Assembly: GCA_028023455.1 (NCBI GenBank)
Contig: JAQFVV010006215.1
Location: 4,945,230 to 5,009,229 of the forward strand
DNA length: 64,000 bases
Source: Epiperipatus broadwayi
Lineage: Eukaryota > Onychophora > Udeonychophora > Euonychophora > Peripatidae
Direction: 5' to 3'
Position 1 is the first letter of the stretch. Every line of letters begins with the position of its first letter. The translations under genes and the position numbers were made by a program. This document shows, one piece after another, positions 11,089-22,454 of this stretch. A model generated the notes under the pieces. That model was not told the origin of the DNA. It did not search any database and worked only from the letters and a program-made list of their open reading frames with translations.

Positions 11089-11148
11089 ATATCCTAGCAT
11101 CTCACTGAGGAAGCCAGTAGGAGAAACAGGTCTGGGGGTTGGGGATAT
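11089..11148 (+). ncRNA. hammerhead ribozyme motif, family B
   Basis: CUGAGGA, short stem II (GC/G pairing weakened), GAAA, C-AG-G, then UC. Inner stem I uses UCUCA with UGGGG (wobble pairs) and the outer part AUCC with GGAU. Core boxes are intact; helices are weaker than in the copy at 11470. Confidence 0.75.
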
Positions 11149-11469
11149 TCTGCAAAGCTTGTTAAGAGCTTATTTACAAGCTCTATATATAACATTTGTT
11201 ATACAAGCTTGTTAAATTAGATCATGTGACATCTGACTTGGATTTTTATTTTGTAATTTTATTTTTTGCTATTAAAGCTTTTGTGATTTTATATTGGTAA
11301 AGCTATTAATATATGATGTATCTGAACTTAGCTCAGTCCCACATGATTATTTAAGTTAGATAGCTGGATTGGAAGACATGGATGTCTGAAAATTTCAGAT
11401 TTTCTACTTAATAGTTATCCATTAGATAAAGTGCTGAGCTTGTCCTGATATTTTTAATATAATGCTTGA

Positions 11470-11527
11470 ATATCCAACACCTCACTGAGGAAGCCAGTAG
11501 CAGAAACCAGTCTGAGGTTGGGGATAT
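11470..11527 (+). ncRNA. hammerhead ribozyme motif, family B
   Basis: CUGAGGA, stem II GC-CAGUA-GC, GAAA, stem III C-CA-G, then UC. Stem I is ACCUCA/UGAGGU followed by an internal loop and AUAUCC/GGAUAU, both perfect. A complete type I hammerhead fold with a body unrelated to family C. Confidence 0.86.
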
Positions 11528-11599
11528 GCTGCAAAGCTTGTTAAGAGCTTATTTGCGAGCTCTATATATAACATTTAACACCTTATACAATGTACATAT

Positions 11600-12235
11600 A
11601 AAACACATATTAATAATTTACATTATTTAAAGGCAGATATTACCCTTAATTTGATGTAGAATATTTGCAGATGAGAGTGATTTCTAAAAAATTAATCCAA
11701 AAAACAAAGGTCAAGCTGGTTTTTTTTTTAAAAAAAATCTAGAGTATAGCTAATATACATATATCTGCCAATTGAGTTGTATAGTTTCAATTTTTTTTCT
11801 CAGAGTATTGGCTTTAATAATTCATGGTGCAGGAATTTCACTTGGGCAAATAAATGTAAGTTTGAGCTGTAGTCAGAGATCACCCCCCCCCCCTTTCAAA
11901 AATGAATTTCAATAAAGTGATCTGCCATGCAAAATTTGACTAGGTTATTTTGCTAGAAGATTGCAAATATAATAATTGTAATTTTGTTGTTGTTCTATTT
12001 AAAATCTAAAAAGGATAACCACTATAGCATCAAGAGTTGTAAGCCGTTAATACTGATATAGCCATCTTTAATAAAACTTATTTTGCAAAGAAAAAAGATT
12101 GAATTGAACACACAGGTGACTATAGAGTTTTTCTTGAATCATCCGTTTATGAAATAAAAGAAAAGAATTGGTGGTAATGCATTTAAGATTTAAAATAATA
12201 TCCTCTATTTTTAAAATTTCTAGCTGTTTCAATAC
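11600..12235. other. AT-rich DNA with a short poly-C run, no gene seen
   Basis: No gene. A run of about a dozen C lies near 11882-11893. The rest is unremarkable AT-rich sequence. Confidence 0.5.
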
Positions 12236-12401
12236 ATAATAGAAACTTCACATGATCACTATCTCATACTAGCACATAATTGTTATTAAACAATTCAAAA
12301 CAAAGCAAAACTCTCCGTACAGTAGTGCCATCTTGTGCTAACAAGAGCAATCAATGGATGCCAGAAGGCTTGGGCATAAAATCCCTATCTAGTGCCTACT
12401 C

Positions 12402-12460
12402 ATCCAATATCCCCAGACTAGTTTCTGGCTTGTGGCCTTTGTCAGTGAGGAGTCTTGGAT
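12402..12460 (-). ncRNA. hammerhead motif with a core change, family C
   Basis: Minus strand: CUGACAA in place of CUGANGA (the conserved G is A), then GGC-CACAA-GCC, GAAA, C-UA-G, UC. Stem I pairing is kept (AUCCAA/UUGGAU outside). The core change should abolish or cripple cleavage in this arm, while the other arm is intact. Confidence 0.8.
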
Positions 12461-12933
12461 CTGAGAGCACTGCACCTAGATCTTAGGATCTAATGCAACC
12501 CTCCAGCAGCCACCTTTTAACTCTACTTAACTACAAAACTATGAGAATGAAATTGAAAATAATAATATTTTCAATCCAAGCTCAATAGCTTATATAGTCA
12601 TATGGGTCTGAACTCAATTCAGCACTCATACATTTTGGTGTCTTTGGCTCTTTAACAACCATAGCCACCACTATCCTATTAGGCAGGATTGGTGTTAAAC
12701 CACTAAACATCACATGATCACTATCTCATACTAGCACATAATTGTTATTAAACAATTCAAAAAAAGCAAAACTCTCCATACAGTAGTGCCATATGACTAT
12801 ATAAGCTATTGAGCTTGGATTGAAAATATTATTGTTTTCAATTTCATTTCCATAGTTTTGTAGTTAAGTAGAGTTAAAAGGTGGCTGCTGGAGGGCTGCA
12901 TTAGATCCTAAGATCTAGGTGCAGTGCTCTCAG

Positions 12934-12992
12934 ATCCAAGACTCCTCACTGATGAAGGCCACAAGTCAGAAACTAGTCTGAGGATATTGGAT
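12934..12992 (+). ncRNA. hammerhead ribozyme motif, family C
   Basis: CUGAUGA, stem II GGC-CACAA-GUC, GAAA, stem III C-UA-G, UC. Stem I is UCCUCA/UGAGGA, a 3x2 internal loop (GAC opposite UA), then AUCCAA/UUGGAU, all perfect. One of the best formed copies in the window. Confidence 0.9.
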
Positions 12993-13219
12993 GAGTAGGC
13001 ACTCGATAGGGATTTTATGCACAAGCTTTCTGGCATCCATTGATTTCTCTTGTTAGCACAAGATGGCACTATTGTATGGAGAGTTTTGCTTTGTTTTGAA
13101 TTGTTTAATAATAGAAACTGTTATGAGGTATGGTATTTTAATCAATGATTGTAATACAATTTTAGATTTGAAAGTTTAGAAAAAATATCCTAATTGGTTA
13201 GTTTTGTAGAAATCAATAC

Positions 13220-13455
13220 CCTATAAAAGACTGTATTTTTTGGAGAATTTAATGCATGTGTTAGTGAAAACAATAGATCTGTGAGCAAAGTTAGTAAAAA
13301 TAATGGTATTAGTTCTGTGTGCTGTTGACTCTCAAAATATTATTTTTGGATCAAATAATGATTTCAACAGAATTTATAGATTATTAAAACAATGTGTAGA
13401 TTACATTATAGCTAGAAAACATAATATTCAAAAAGTTAATATTATTAGATAATAA
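13220..13455 (+). pseudogene. fragment of a LINE apurinic-type endonuclease
   Basis: In broken frames it gives FGEFNACVSENNRS at about 13240-13290, which matches the GDFNA...NRS block of LINE endonucleases. Further on it reads CVDYIIARKHNIQKV at 13393-13440, the block that normally precedes the SDH motif. Stops separate the pieces and the SDH motif itself is not found. No reverse transcriptase follows. It lies right after the family C element. RTE/CR1-like origin is likely; the exact clade cannot be set. Confidence 0.65.
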
Positions 13456-13479
13456 TAAAATATTATTAAGCAGAAGATT

Positions 13480-15480
13480 AAAATGATAGTAAAATTTAAA
13501 AAGGATTCTATCTTCTATATATTGATGGAAAATTTGGTGTTTATTTTTTACAAACAACTGCTTCTTATTGTAAATTTCAACAGCTACAACCCCCTAAAGT
13601 TTCCAATATGGAGTTTTTAATTGGTCATATTATTGAAACATGAAATTTTTAAATATATATTGTAACAATTTAAATAAATCAATTGCCATTTGTAACAATA
13701 TTTATCAATTAATATAAATATGTATTTGTAATTATAAATTATTATAAAAGATATTATTTATATAATTTTAATATATCAATTAATCATACATACAAAAAAA
13801 TATCACATTAAAGATTCTTGTTTTATTTATATATTGATATTTAAACATAAAACTATGGAATTTCATCTAATAAAAATAATATTAAACATACAACTAATAA
13901 ATACCCATTAATTCCTAGTTATATCTCCAATACTAATTCTTCTAACAAAGAATCCTTCTATCCTTCTTCAAATATATAAACATTCATCATATCACCTTCT
14001 ATTCATGACAACTTATAAAAAATATTTTATAAAACTAATATTATGAAGTTGGAAAGGATATATCATTTTTCATTTACTAAGTACATTTTTTCACCATAAT
14101 TTTTCAATCTAGATAATATCTATTTATAGTATTGATTCAAACTATTCAGTACATATTTATACACAACTTGGATGACTATTGAACAAAAATGACATTCTTA
14201 ATTTATCTATATTGATAAAATTACCGACCCAATATTACAAAGTTTATACTATATCAAAGATTCTTATAGACATTCTAGCTCATAATATATTATGAACAGA
14301 CATTATAATCCTATTAATCTTAAACAACATGTGAAGACCATTATGATATGATCATTTAACTAATTATTTACACAATAAAGGTAATAATGATGATATATAA
14401 TAATATCATAATAAATAATAATGTATTCATAACAATATTATAATGTGATGATGATACAGCTTACAATAAACTCACAACAATAAATTCATCTTTATAAACT
14501 TATAATCTATTAAAATTATCATATTTCATACTGATTTAATAATACTAATGTGATGATTGATCCTCATAATCTCTTTCATAATATTCAATTTCTATAAACC
14601 CTATTTACTAAAACATATTCATTACTGATTATAATTTATAATATATTATCCATAATTTTATATAGTATTATTTAAAATTTTAAATAATAACATATACCAT
14701 CTTTATGAATATCTAAATTCATGGACAAACACAATTTTCTTTTATTAACTATAATTACAAAATTTTTCTAAAGCATAATCCTTAAATACTAAATATCAAA
14801 TTTATTTACTATTATTCCCTTAATATTTCAATGATTCTCAATATATACAATGTAATATTTAATAACTCAAATGATAATAATTAAAATGATAAATTAAGAC
14901 AAAAAAAAAAATATTTTAATAATAACTCAAACCAATTAAGATATATAATTATATTTTATAACACTACTATCTTTCTCCTCTTTAATTAAACAAATAAATA
15001 AATCTTATTAATATAAAAATTTATTTAAGTATACAAAAAACTTAATAGATATTTCATTTTCTTATATCCAAAATAAGTGACTAAATCAATATTAAAAAAT
15101 ATATATATACATTCTATAAACTTATTTAAGACTTTCTAACATACATAAAATAAATTTTGAAATTTATATTATTATTATTCAAATAACCCTATTTTATTTA
15201 TATTTAAACTAACATATATAACCTATTCTTTTTTGATAAAATTAATTCAATCTAATTTAACATATATTTAAAATATACCATAAATACATATATAAAAATA
15301 TCTTTCTTCAAATAGTGAAAAAAATAAAATACATATATTAATTTTTTTAACACAAATAAAATAAAATAAAAAACATTATAAAGAATATTATTTCTACATT
15401 AACAACTAAGAACAAGTAAAAAAAAAACATTTCAACATTACAATATATAATATAAAAAAAAAAAATAATGAAAAATTTAA
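13480..15480. other. extremely AT-rich tract with C far above G on the plus strand
   Basis: From about 13800 the plus strand has stretches such as 14461-14520 with no G at all while C is common. No open frame of use, no hairpin and no recognisable gene on either strand. I considered a mitochondrial insert and a decayed element read on the minus strand, but saw no protein blocks of either. Confidence 0.55.
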
Positions 15481-16560
15481 GTTTAAAGATTTAAATTATG
15501 TTTGTGCTATGTTGTGAGATATTGCAAATAACTATAGATAAACAAGTCTTTAATGTTTCTGTATCAAAAAAAGAAAATTGCTTTGACCAGTAAATTATGG
15601 TTTACTTTTAATAAGTAAAGAATAAAACGGTTAAAGAAAGTTCATATTTACCGCTACTTTTTACTTCTTATTAATGTCCTGAGTTTGAATTATCAGACGC
15701 TTTTCTTTGCTCACCAACACCAACAACAACAAAAAAATAAACTTTTAAGATAAGCGAATCAATTGACTTTTTTTTTCAATTCTTATTATTTAGTTGATCT
15801 TCCTAATTTAAAAAAATTATTATAAGTACTTTGAATAGTAGGTACGGTGGATTTGTTGTCCTCCCTTTAAAAAATAATATTGAATATAGATGATTGAGGT
15901 AAATCAACAAAAATTTGATTTATCAAATGGTTAGGTTATGGATTTTCCTATTCCCCTTCTCATTGGTTGAAGAAGAGCTTTTAATAAGACAGAATGGAAC
16001 AAACCTAGGGGGGCAAAACCATAATTTTGTTGGTTATTACTGGATACATGATTTCATAGATAGACGATTTTGACTATCTATAACGGAAGCAGAAAAAGTT
16101 TAGCAAGCAGAATTGTATTTTGTATAACCAAAGTTAATATCATTTTATAATTATTATTAACTATAATAAATTCAATCTTTTCCTTTCCTCCTCTTCTTTA
16201 ATATTCTAATTGCTTTTGTAAGCATTTTTCTTTTTTCAACTTTCAAAGAGGGGAAAAAAATAAATAATTTCTGCTTAAGAATAATAACAGGAAGGACCGA
16301 CGAGTTGAGTCTCAAATAATAACATAAATAAAGATCATCTCTCTAAAAAAATTTATGACGACGATCACTCTCTAAAAAAATAAACACACTAAAAAAATTT
16401 AATCATTATATCAATTTCAATCAAGAAAAAAAAACACAAACTTTATCTTAAAAAAAACAAACCACAAGTTTGGGCACAATCAAGACGACTTATAATTGAT
16501 CATTATCTACATCAAACACCTCTTTGAAAAATAATTTTAAGATACGATAACAACAAACCC
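15480..16560. other. AT-rich DNA, no gene seen
   Basis: No gene or repeat is recognised. It contains CAA-type simple sequence near 15716-15732 and a weak purine-rich patch near 16245-16265. Confidence 0.45.
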
Positions 16561-16658
16561 ACATAGCCACAGAAAAAGTGAAACACTTTGTGTTTGTACA
16601 GATCGCGGCACTATAGCCATCGAAATAAGTGTAAAAGCACTTTGTGTTTGTACAGATC
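16561..16658. repeat. imperfect tandem duplication with exact 21 bp repeats
   Basis: A 21 bp sequence starting CACTTTGTGTTTGTACAG occurs at 16584-16604 and 16638-16658, and the preceding ATAGCCAC/ATAGCCAT and AAGTG segments are also duplicated, giving a period near 54 bp. Confidence 0.75.
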
Positions 16659-16659
16659 T

Positions 16660-17640
16660 ATTCATTGTTTCAAATTTTTTATCCCTTATCTAATAACCTT
16701 ATTTCACACCTTTCTGACTTACTCTTTTTAACAAATGAAAGTTAAATAAATTTAACCTATTATTTAATAAAATATTATATAATAAATCATAAAAACCTAT
16801 TCATAATAATAAATCTAACAATAAACTCTGTATGTATAAAAAAAAAAAATTATTTAAAAATTGAAACAAAACACAAAATATGTTGTATAAGTAAAAATTT
16901 ATTTATTTATTTTAATTCGTTAAAAAAAAATTGACGGTTTTTCTGAGAATGATTATATTATCAATGACTTAATTAAAAGAAAATATATGGCATTCCCATG
17001 CATGGTAAATAATAAAATAAATATAAATCTTCATCTGCAATGTAAAATTTAAAGATAACATCTGTTAAGAAGGCTTAAGAATGTTTAATGAATTAAAACT
17101 AGAAAAAAAAAATCATTTATTAATTCTAGTCAGTTCGATGTTTTTGATACCTTGGTAATAGCATATGAATCTGAAAATAGATGTCTAATTTTATTAAATC
17201 AGTAAATGGGATAGTAAATAGACAAAGTATTTTGATTATCTTTAAATAATGATATAAGATTTCAAGTAACTACATTTTATGATATATCATCTTGTGCTAT
17301 TATCTGGAGAGACATCTAATTTTTTTAACAAGAAAAATATTTTGAACTAGATGTGTTTCAATTAATCAAGAAATTTTGTAACAATATTTGAAAATATATC
17401 TGGTCCATAAAAATTGATGTATATTTTTGAAATTCAAATAAATTACAGATATTTTATTATAGTGATGTAATTATGTCAACTAAATAAATTCTATTTGAAG
17501 CCTATATGGAAATATGATTTTCTATCTGTGTAGCATGAAACTCAAAATTTTTTATCTAAGCATGTTCCTAATATTTTGAGATCATAAGATAAATTTTACA
17601 GAAATATTACCAAATTCACCACTTCCTTTATTTTGTTGTA
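16660..17640. other. AT-rich DNA, no gene seen
   Basis: About 1 kb of AT-rich sequence with no supportable feature. Confidence 0.5.
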
Positions 17641-17952
17641 ATATCTTATATAAATACAATTTATCCATTACTGTGAACACTTTTTAGCAAAAACCTTTTA
17701 TTGACCTATATGCATGCACAATCTTATGTTTTGACTGTCCTGCAGTCTTATTCAGAGTTAATTTTATTGACCTATATTCATGCAAATTTTACACTTCAAA
17801 TGTCCTGCAGACTTCTTCAGTTAATTTTAAAATTAACTCTGAAGAAGACTAGAGGACAGTTGAAATGTAAGATTGTGCATGAATATAGGTCAATAATGGG
17901 TTTTTGCTAAAAAGTATTCAGAGTAGTGGATAAATTGTATTTATATAAGATA
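17641..17952. repeat. foldback element with an internal tandem duplication
   Basis: The left end ATATCTTATATAAATACAAT pairs with the right end, and TTTTTAGCAAAAACC pairs with GGGTTTTTGCTAAAAA. Within the left arm, TTTATTGACCTATATGCATG and TTTATTGACCTATATTCATG form a direct duplication 62 bp apart. A CUGAAGA and GAAA occur in the right arm, but the rest of a hammerhead fold is missing. It directly abuts the family C element that follows. Confidence 0.82.
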
Positions 17953-17961
17953 AATTTTATG

Positions 17962-18272
17962 CCAATAAACATCACATGACTACCTTCTCTTATGCTTGTG
18001 TATAACTGTTGTTAAAACAGGCAAAACTCACTATATATATATTGCCACACACAGCAAGCTAGAGTAATCAATGGATGCCAGAAGGCTTGTGCATAAAATC
18101 CCCATCTAGTGCCTACTCATCCAATATCCCCAGACTATAAGCCAGAAAATAGTCTGGGGATATTGGATGAGTAGGCACTAGATAGGGATTTTATGCACAA
18201 GTCTTCTGGCATCCATTGATTACTCTAGCTTGCTGTGTGTGACAATATATATAGTGAGTTTTGCCTGTTTTA
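17962..18272. repeat. family C foldback without ribozyme core, 12 bp target duplication
   Basis: An inverted pair of C-type arms meets at a perfect palindrome near 18118-18173 that keeps only the 3' part of the hammerhead (AGCCAGAAA...TAGTCTGGGG). The CUGANGA half is deleted. Exact 12 bp repeats ATAAATTTTATG flank it at 17950-17961 and 18273-18284. Confidence 0.88.
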
Positions 18273-18289
18273 ATAAATTTTATGTCAAA

Positions 18290-19795
18290 ATTAAAATCTA
18301 ATGCACATCTTTGTTGAATTGGCATATGAGATAAATGGAGAGTAATAAATATGCAGAGAATTTGAACTTTGGTTTTTGTGAAAGGGATAGACACTTCATT
18401 TATAGAGCTTATTTCAAAAATATTTTAAGGAAATTGCAATAATAGCAACTGCTTTCATTAGAATAATGTAGATGAGAATGGGTAAGCTGTTAACGTTATT
18501 TTTAAAAAAAAAGTTTGCTGCTCATATGATTAAAAAACAATATCGAAAAATCTAGTAGATAGACTTTATACAAAAAAACCATTTGCGAGATATGTAAATA
18601 TATTTGAATTATGGATTGGCTGTTATAATCATTGCAAAAAACTTTTTTTCTAACTTTTTTTGTGAAGATGTCTGTATTCATTTATAAGCGGTAGCTACAC
18701 GTGGCTAAAATTTATTTTCATAATAATTCTTGTATCTGCATTCTAGAAATTGAACCATGAAATAAGCCATAAATGTTATGAAATAATTTTATCGAAGTTT
18801 TTTTTTTTTTAGAAATTTTGTTATAATCTCCCCTCCCCCTCTCCTTTTCCTTCTCATATTGATTTTAATAACTCTAGCTTATTACTAATAATAGTATTTT
18901 TTTTTATCTTTATGAAAATAGTGACTACCATAAACCCAATTCCGATCATGCACAATAAGTCATAAATGTTAATTAAAATGTACGTTCACATGAAATATTA
19001 CACCCATAACGTTTTTCCGTTTTTTTTTTTTTTTAATGACTTATATTATAAGGGCGCCTGTGGAATTTACAACCAAAGCTAGTTTATTAATCTTCATAAG
19101 AATGACTATTAATTATCAATTTTTACCTTGTAAAGCATTTACTACTTTTAAAATAATAATTTAGCGAGAAGAAAAGCTACTAATGCAGAGTTACTTTGCG
19201 GAGATAAAACTGTGAAGTGAGTTCTGTTCCTCCACAAACTTTGTTAATACAAATTATATAAATTGCTGGTGGGGAAACAAATTTCTACTGCGCTAATCGT
19301 GTGACATGTCATAATTAATCATTTTCAATATTGCACCTATAAAAAAAAAGTTTATATTACAAAAAATATCTAAAATTTGATTTATTATTTTCTAAATACA
19401 AATAGTTATAAATATACACATTCAAAACAATTGTCAATAGTTTAACTTCGCTCATTATTATTATATGTGTGAGAGAGAACAAATATTGTGAGATTACGCA
19501 ATGATGAATGATTGATATTACAATATTTTATAATAGTCTATATTTATTTTAGAAGAAATTTTTCTAATACCTTATATAATGCAAGATAAACTTAATGTTT
19601 TTAAAAATCTATATCAGGAATTAGTGATAAAAATACATACCTTAAATAGAACTTTAGTACAATTCTTTGTTTTAAAAAAAACATCAAATTATTAAATATT
19701 TCTAAAAATATAAGAAAGACTATTTATAACTAATAATTTTAACATTCTTTAATTCTCTCTTTTATTTTTTCATACATGTCTAATGTTTTCTCTTT
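18290..19795. other. AT-rich DNA, no gene seen
   Basis: No gene. Poly-T runs occur near 18799-18812 and 19018-19034. Somewhat less repetitive than its neighbours but without open frames of note. Confidence 0.45.
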
Positions 19796-19807
19796 TTCTA
19801 TTACTGA

Positions 19808-19975
19808 ATGGACAGGGTATGAGCACAGACTTTCACATGACCCACCACTCTCCACACAGGTGTATCAGTGTTATGTTATGAGATAGTGTGGAGAGGGTGG
19901 GTCATGTGAAAGTCTGTGCTCATACCCTGTCTATTACATATATAGACACAGGTATATATAAGCCTGTGTATTTCA
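19808..19975. repeat. family F short foldback, 11 bp target duplication
   Basis: Arms 19811-19857 and 19887-19932 (GACAGGGTATGAGCACAGAC and its complement) are nearly perfect. This is the outer part of family F, with the hammerhead part missing between the arms. TCTATTACTGA occurs exactly at 19797-19807 and 19976-19986. Past the right arm it keeps a tail with AGCCTGTGTATTTCA, matched at the left end of the large F element at 28.85 kb. Confidence 0.87.
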
Positions 19976-19989
19976 TCTATTACTGATGG

Positions 19990-20480
19990 TAATCATAACA
20001 TTGAAATTAGGTTGAGTGTCTTAATTATAAGATATGTAAATACAAAAAATAATATTTTAAAAAATGAGTTTAGTTTACTATATACAACACATTTTTGCTT
20101 AATACGTAAAAGCAATGTACTTCAAAGTTAATATCAGAATTAACATGATACAATAAAAACATTGATGTATTTTGATGATTTTTTTCCCCCTACATGTCTC
20201 TTAAATTATGTGGAGTTGAATCTGCATATTAGTTAGGTTATAGATTATAGTAGATTTCACAAATTAAACTATTCATGTGGCATCATTATAAATCTTAATT
20301 TTTTGACAAGTATTTTAAGTCTTTATAATATGGCTTCCATCAATATTCATGGAAATGTTAAATAGATTAAAAGTGTTTGTTTTGGAAAATAGTCTTACAT
20401 ATTAATAGCCATATAAATCTTAGTTGTGACAATGCAGTTTTTTTAATCAACATTCAAAAATCTTGATGTCAATATTTTGC
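19990..20480. other. AT-rich DNA, no gene seen
   Basis: No supportable feature in this stretch. Confidence 0.5.
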
Positions 20481-20496
20481 TTAGTAGATTATTGGA

Positions 20497-20775
20497 GTTA
20501 AAATAGGCAAAACTCTCCATACAGTAGTGCCATTCAGTGCCAACCAGAGTAATCAATGGATGCCAGAAGGCTTGTGCATAAAATCCCCATCTAGTGCCTA
20601 GTCATCCAATATCCCCAGACTAGTTTCTTGTGGTCTTCATCAGTGAGGAACTGCACAAGCCTTCTGGCATCCATTGATTACTCCGGTTGGCACTGAGTGG
20701 CACTACTGTATGGAGAGTTTTGCCTGTTTTAATAACAGTTATATACTAGCATAAGAAATAGTGATCATGTGATGT
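20497..20775. repeat. family C foldback, 16 bp target duplication
   Basis: Inverted C-type arms (GCAAAACTCTCCATACAGTA on the left, its complement on the right) around a shortened hammerhead. An exact 16 bp repeat, TTAGTAGATTATTGGA, flanks it at 20481-20496 and 20776-20791. This is the longest clean target duplication in the window. Confidence 0.9.
20604..20650 (-). ncRNA. hammerhead motif with truncated stem II and stem I, family C
   Basis: Minus strand has CUGAUGA, then GACCACAA running straight into GAAAC-UA-GUC: the 3' strand of stem II (GCC) is lost. The outer 5' strand of stem I is also missing. Probably inactive. Confidence 0.7.
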
Positions 20776-20794
20776 TTAGTAGATTATTGGAAAG

Positions 20795-22200
20795 GATTAA
20801 ATTTGATCTTATGTTGTTGAAAAAGAGACAATAAACAATATGTAAAAACATTTCTTCATCTGCTCCACTTTATTTACAAATTATGTCAAATATCCATTAT
20901 GAGTCTTGATTGAAAAATGTCATAGTTGGAAAAATATTATAAAAAAAAAATGTTACTAGTATAAGTCAATGATTCACCCAATAATATTTTAAGATATTTT
21001 TATAGATGGATTTCTAATCAACATCATGAATGAATTTTGGGATATATCAATGTATTTTACTTGAATTCTTTATATTAGATCTGTTTTATCTGATCTGTTG
21101 TATGTATATTGGTTGGTTTCCATCTCATCATATATGTTTTTCCCAATTTTACTAAATAATATGGCTGCCTGTTAAAAAAATTGACGCCAAATAGATGGTC
21201 GCTGTATATTCTTCCAAATGATTTAGCTTTTATGAATTGACAAAACAACTCAACTTTAATTAATCTAAGACCATTGGTTTTTTTTTTCTGTAGACATTCT
21301 TCAGAGTCTTATATGATTTTCATAAATAATTTTTTAAATATTTTTAAATGTCGGCTATTGTTATAATGGTTATACAGATTTAAGGTGGATATTATATCAG
21401 ATGACTTTTGAGAATAAAATTAATTATTTAATGTTTTGTTCTCAGATGCCATTTAATTGTGCTGAAAGTTAATAATTTAGGCCAAAATTTATTGAATGAT
21501 TAATCAATTAAATTGGTTTTGGTCACTGAAGCAAATACTGGAATAGTGAAAAATTTAATAGGCACTACAGTAAATATTGTTATGATATTTCTTCTTATTA
21601 ATATCTGCTATACTGAGGATTTGTCTCTTAAGTACAATTTATCCAATTAGTCTTGAAATTTTTTTAAACATTCCTTAAAAGTAAAAATATTAGAGACTCC
21701 ACTAATGATGTCTTGATGATAAAAATAATAATAAAAGCAAGTTTAAAATATTCTACAAACAGATATAGACACTTAACTATTAATATCGAATGACTTTATT
21801 ACTTTGGAGTTTGCAAGCAGTATCCATGATCCTTGGGTTTCAAAATTTTCCACTTTATCATTGCATCAAATCACAGAGAGTAAAAAAAAAAATTCAATCG
21901 CTTTATAGTGTGATAATTTATAAAAAGTTCAAGTGCTGGATGTGGCAAAGACCAGCAGCAATCTGTTGGCTTTCAGCTCCTGAGTCTGCCTTTCTGCCAC
22001 TGCACCAAACTAAGAACTTGATTATTATTAGACTGATAATCTTAAAAGATTATTCAAAAAATAAAAGTTATCTTTTTTTTTCCTTTTGTTAAACATAGAA
22101 TTTTTTAATTCTTGATAAAAGCTTCATCAGAGAAATATTATATAAAATCTTTTTTAAAATGGGCAGTTTTGATGCCAGCTAGCTGGTGGAAGGTTCCTGT
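20795..22200. other. AT-rich DNA, no gene assigned
   Basis: No recognised gene. A 100-codon open frame at 21790-22092 has no features I can interpret. Part of it (about 21945-22015, GGTGCAGTGGCAGA on the minus strand) weakly recalls a tRNA-derived SINE head but forms no cloverleaf. Confidence 0.4.
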
Positions 22201-22203
22201 AAA

Positions 22204-22450
22204 CAGCGCCACCTAGCGGCTGAAACAAGCATTGCTGCTTTTGACCTCTACTGTGGATACTGCTGCATGTTTATGCAGAAACAGCTCCTCTAGCAGTGGG
22301 AGTACATTATCCCTCACAACTACGGGTGAACAGCACCACCTAGCGGTTGGAACAAGCATTGCTGCTTTTGGCCCCTATGGTGGATACTTCTGTGTGTTTA
22401 TGCAGAAACAGTGCCTCTAGCGGTGGGAGTACACTATCCCCACAACTATC
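22204..22450. repeat. two tandem copies of a ~127 bp unit with CTCF-like motifs
   Basis: Copies start with CAGCGCCACCTAGCGG at 22204 and CAGCACCACCTAGCGG at 22331 and share AACAAGCATTGCTGCTTTTG, TTTATGCAGAAACAG and TAGC(A/G)GTGGGAGTACA. The complement of the start (CCGCTAGGTGGCGCTG) fits the animal CTCF consensus closely. G+C is well above the local background. CTCF binding is an inference from the motif only; similar boxes also occur in some MITE ends. Confidence 0.75.
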
Positions 22451-22454
22451 TAAA

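Larger units (their letters stand above)
10943..11571. repeat. family B repeat: foldback plus a further partial unit
   Basis: The first part (about 10938-11257) is an inverted repeat whose arms share TTTAACAAGCTT, TATATATAGAGCTTG and GCAGAATATCCCC. A further partial copy of the same unit follows at about 11410-11571. Direct repeats CATTTAACACTTTACAA (10926-10942) and CATTTAACACCTTATACAA (11572-11590) bracket the whole composite and may be an old target duplication with two changes. Two hammerhead motifs lie inside on the plus strand. Confidence 0.82.
12248..13107. repeat. family C repeat: tandem start and inverted copy, 12 bp target duplication
   Basis: A complete forward unit of 462 bp (12249-12710) is followed by the first ~80 bp of a second forward unit (12711-12790), then a reverse-complement copy to 13107. 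Matching landmarks are CACATGATCACTATCTCATA, GCAAAACTCTCC and ATGGATGCCAGAAGGCTTG. The block is flanked by an exact 12 bp repeat, ATAATAGAAACT, at 12236-12247 and 13108-13119. It gives the best estimate of unit length and shows that the template for insertion was longer than one unit. Confidence 0.9.

Noticed and set aside
13800-15480. Mitochondrial DNA insert
   Set aside because: Composition alone suggested it; translated pieces on the minus strand gave no mitochondrial protein blocks and no tRNA folds.
17641-17952. Possible hammerhead in the foldback (CUGAAGA ... GAAA)
   Set aside because: The second box is preceded by extra bases after stem II, stem III with UH cannot be placed, and stem I does not pair in any of the three copies.
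22110-22150. Minus-strand CUGAUGA near 22118
   Set aside because: No GAAA box or helices follow at the right distance.
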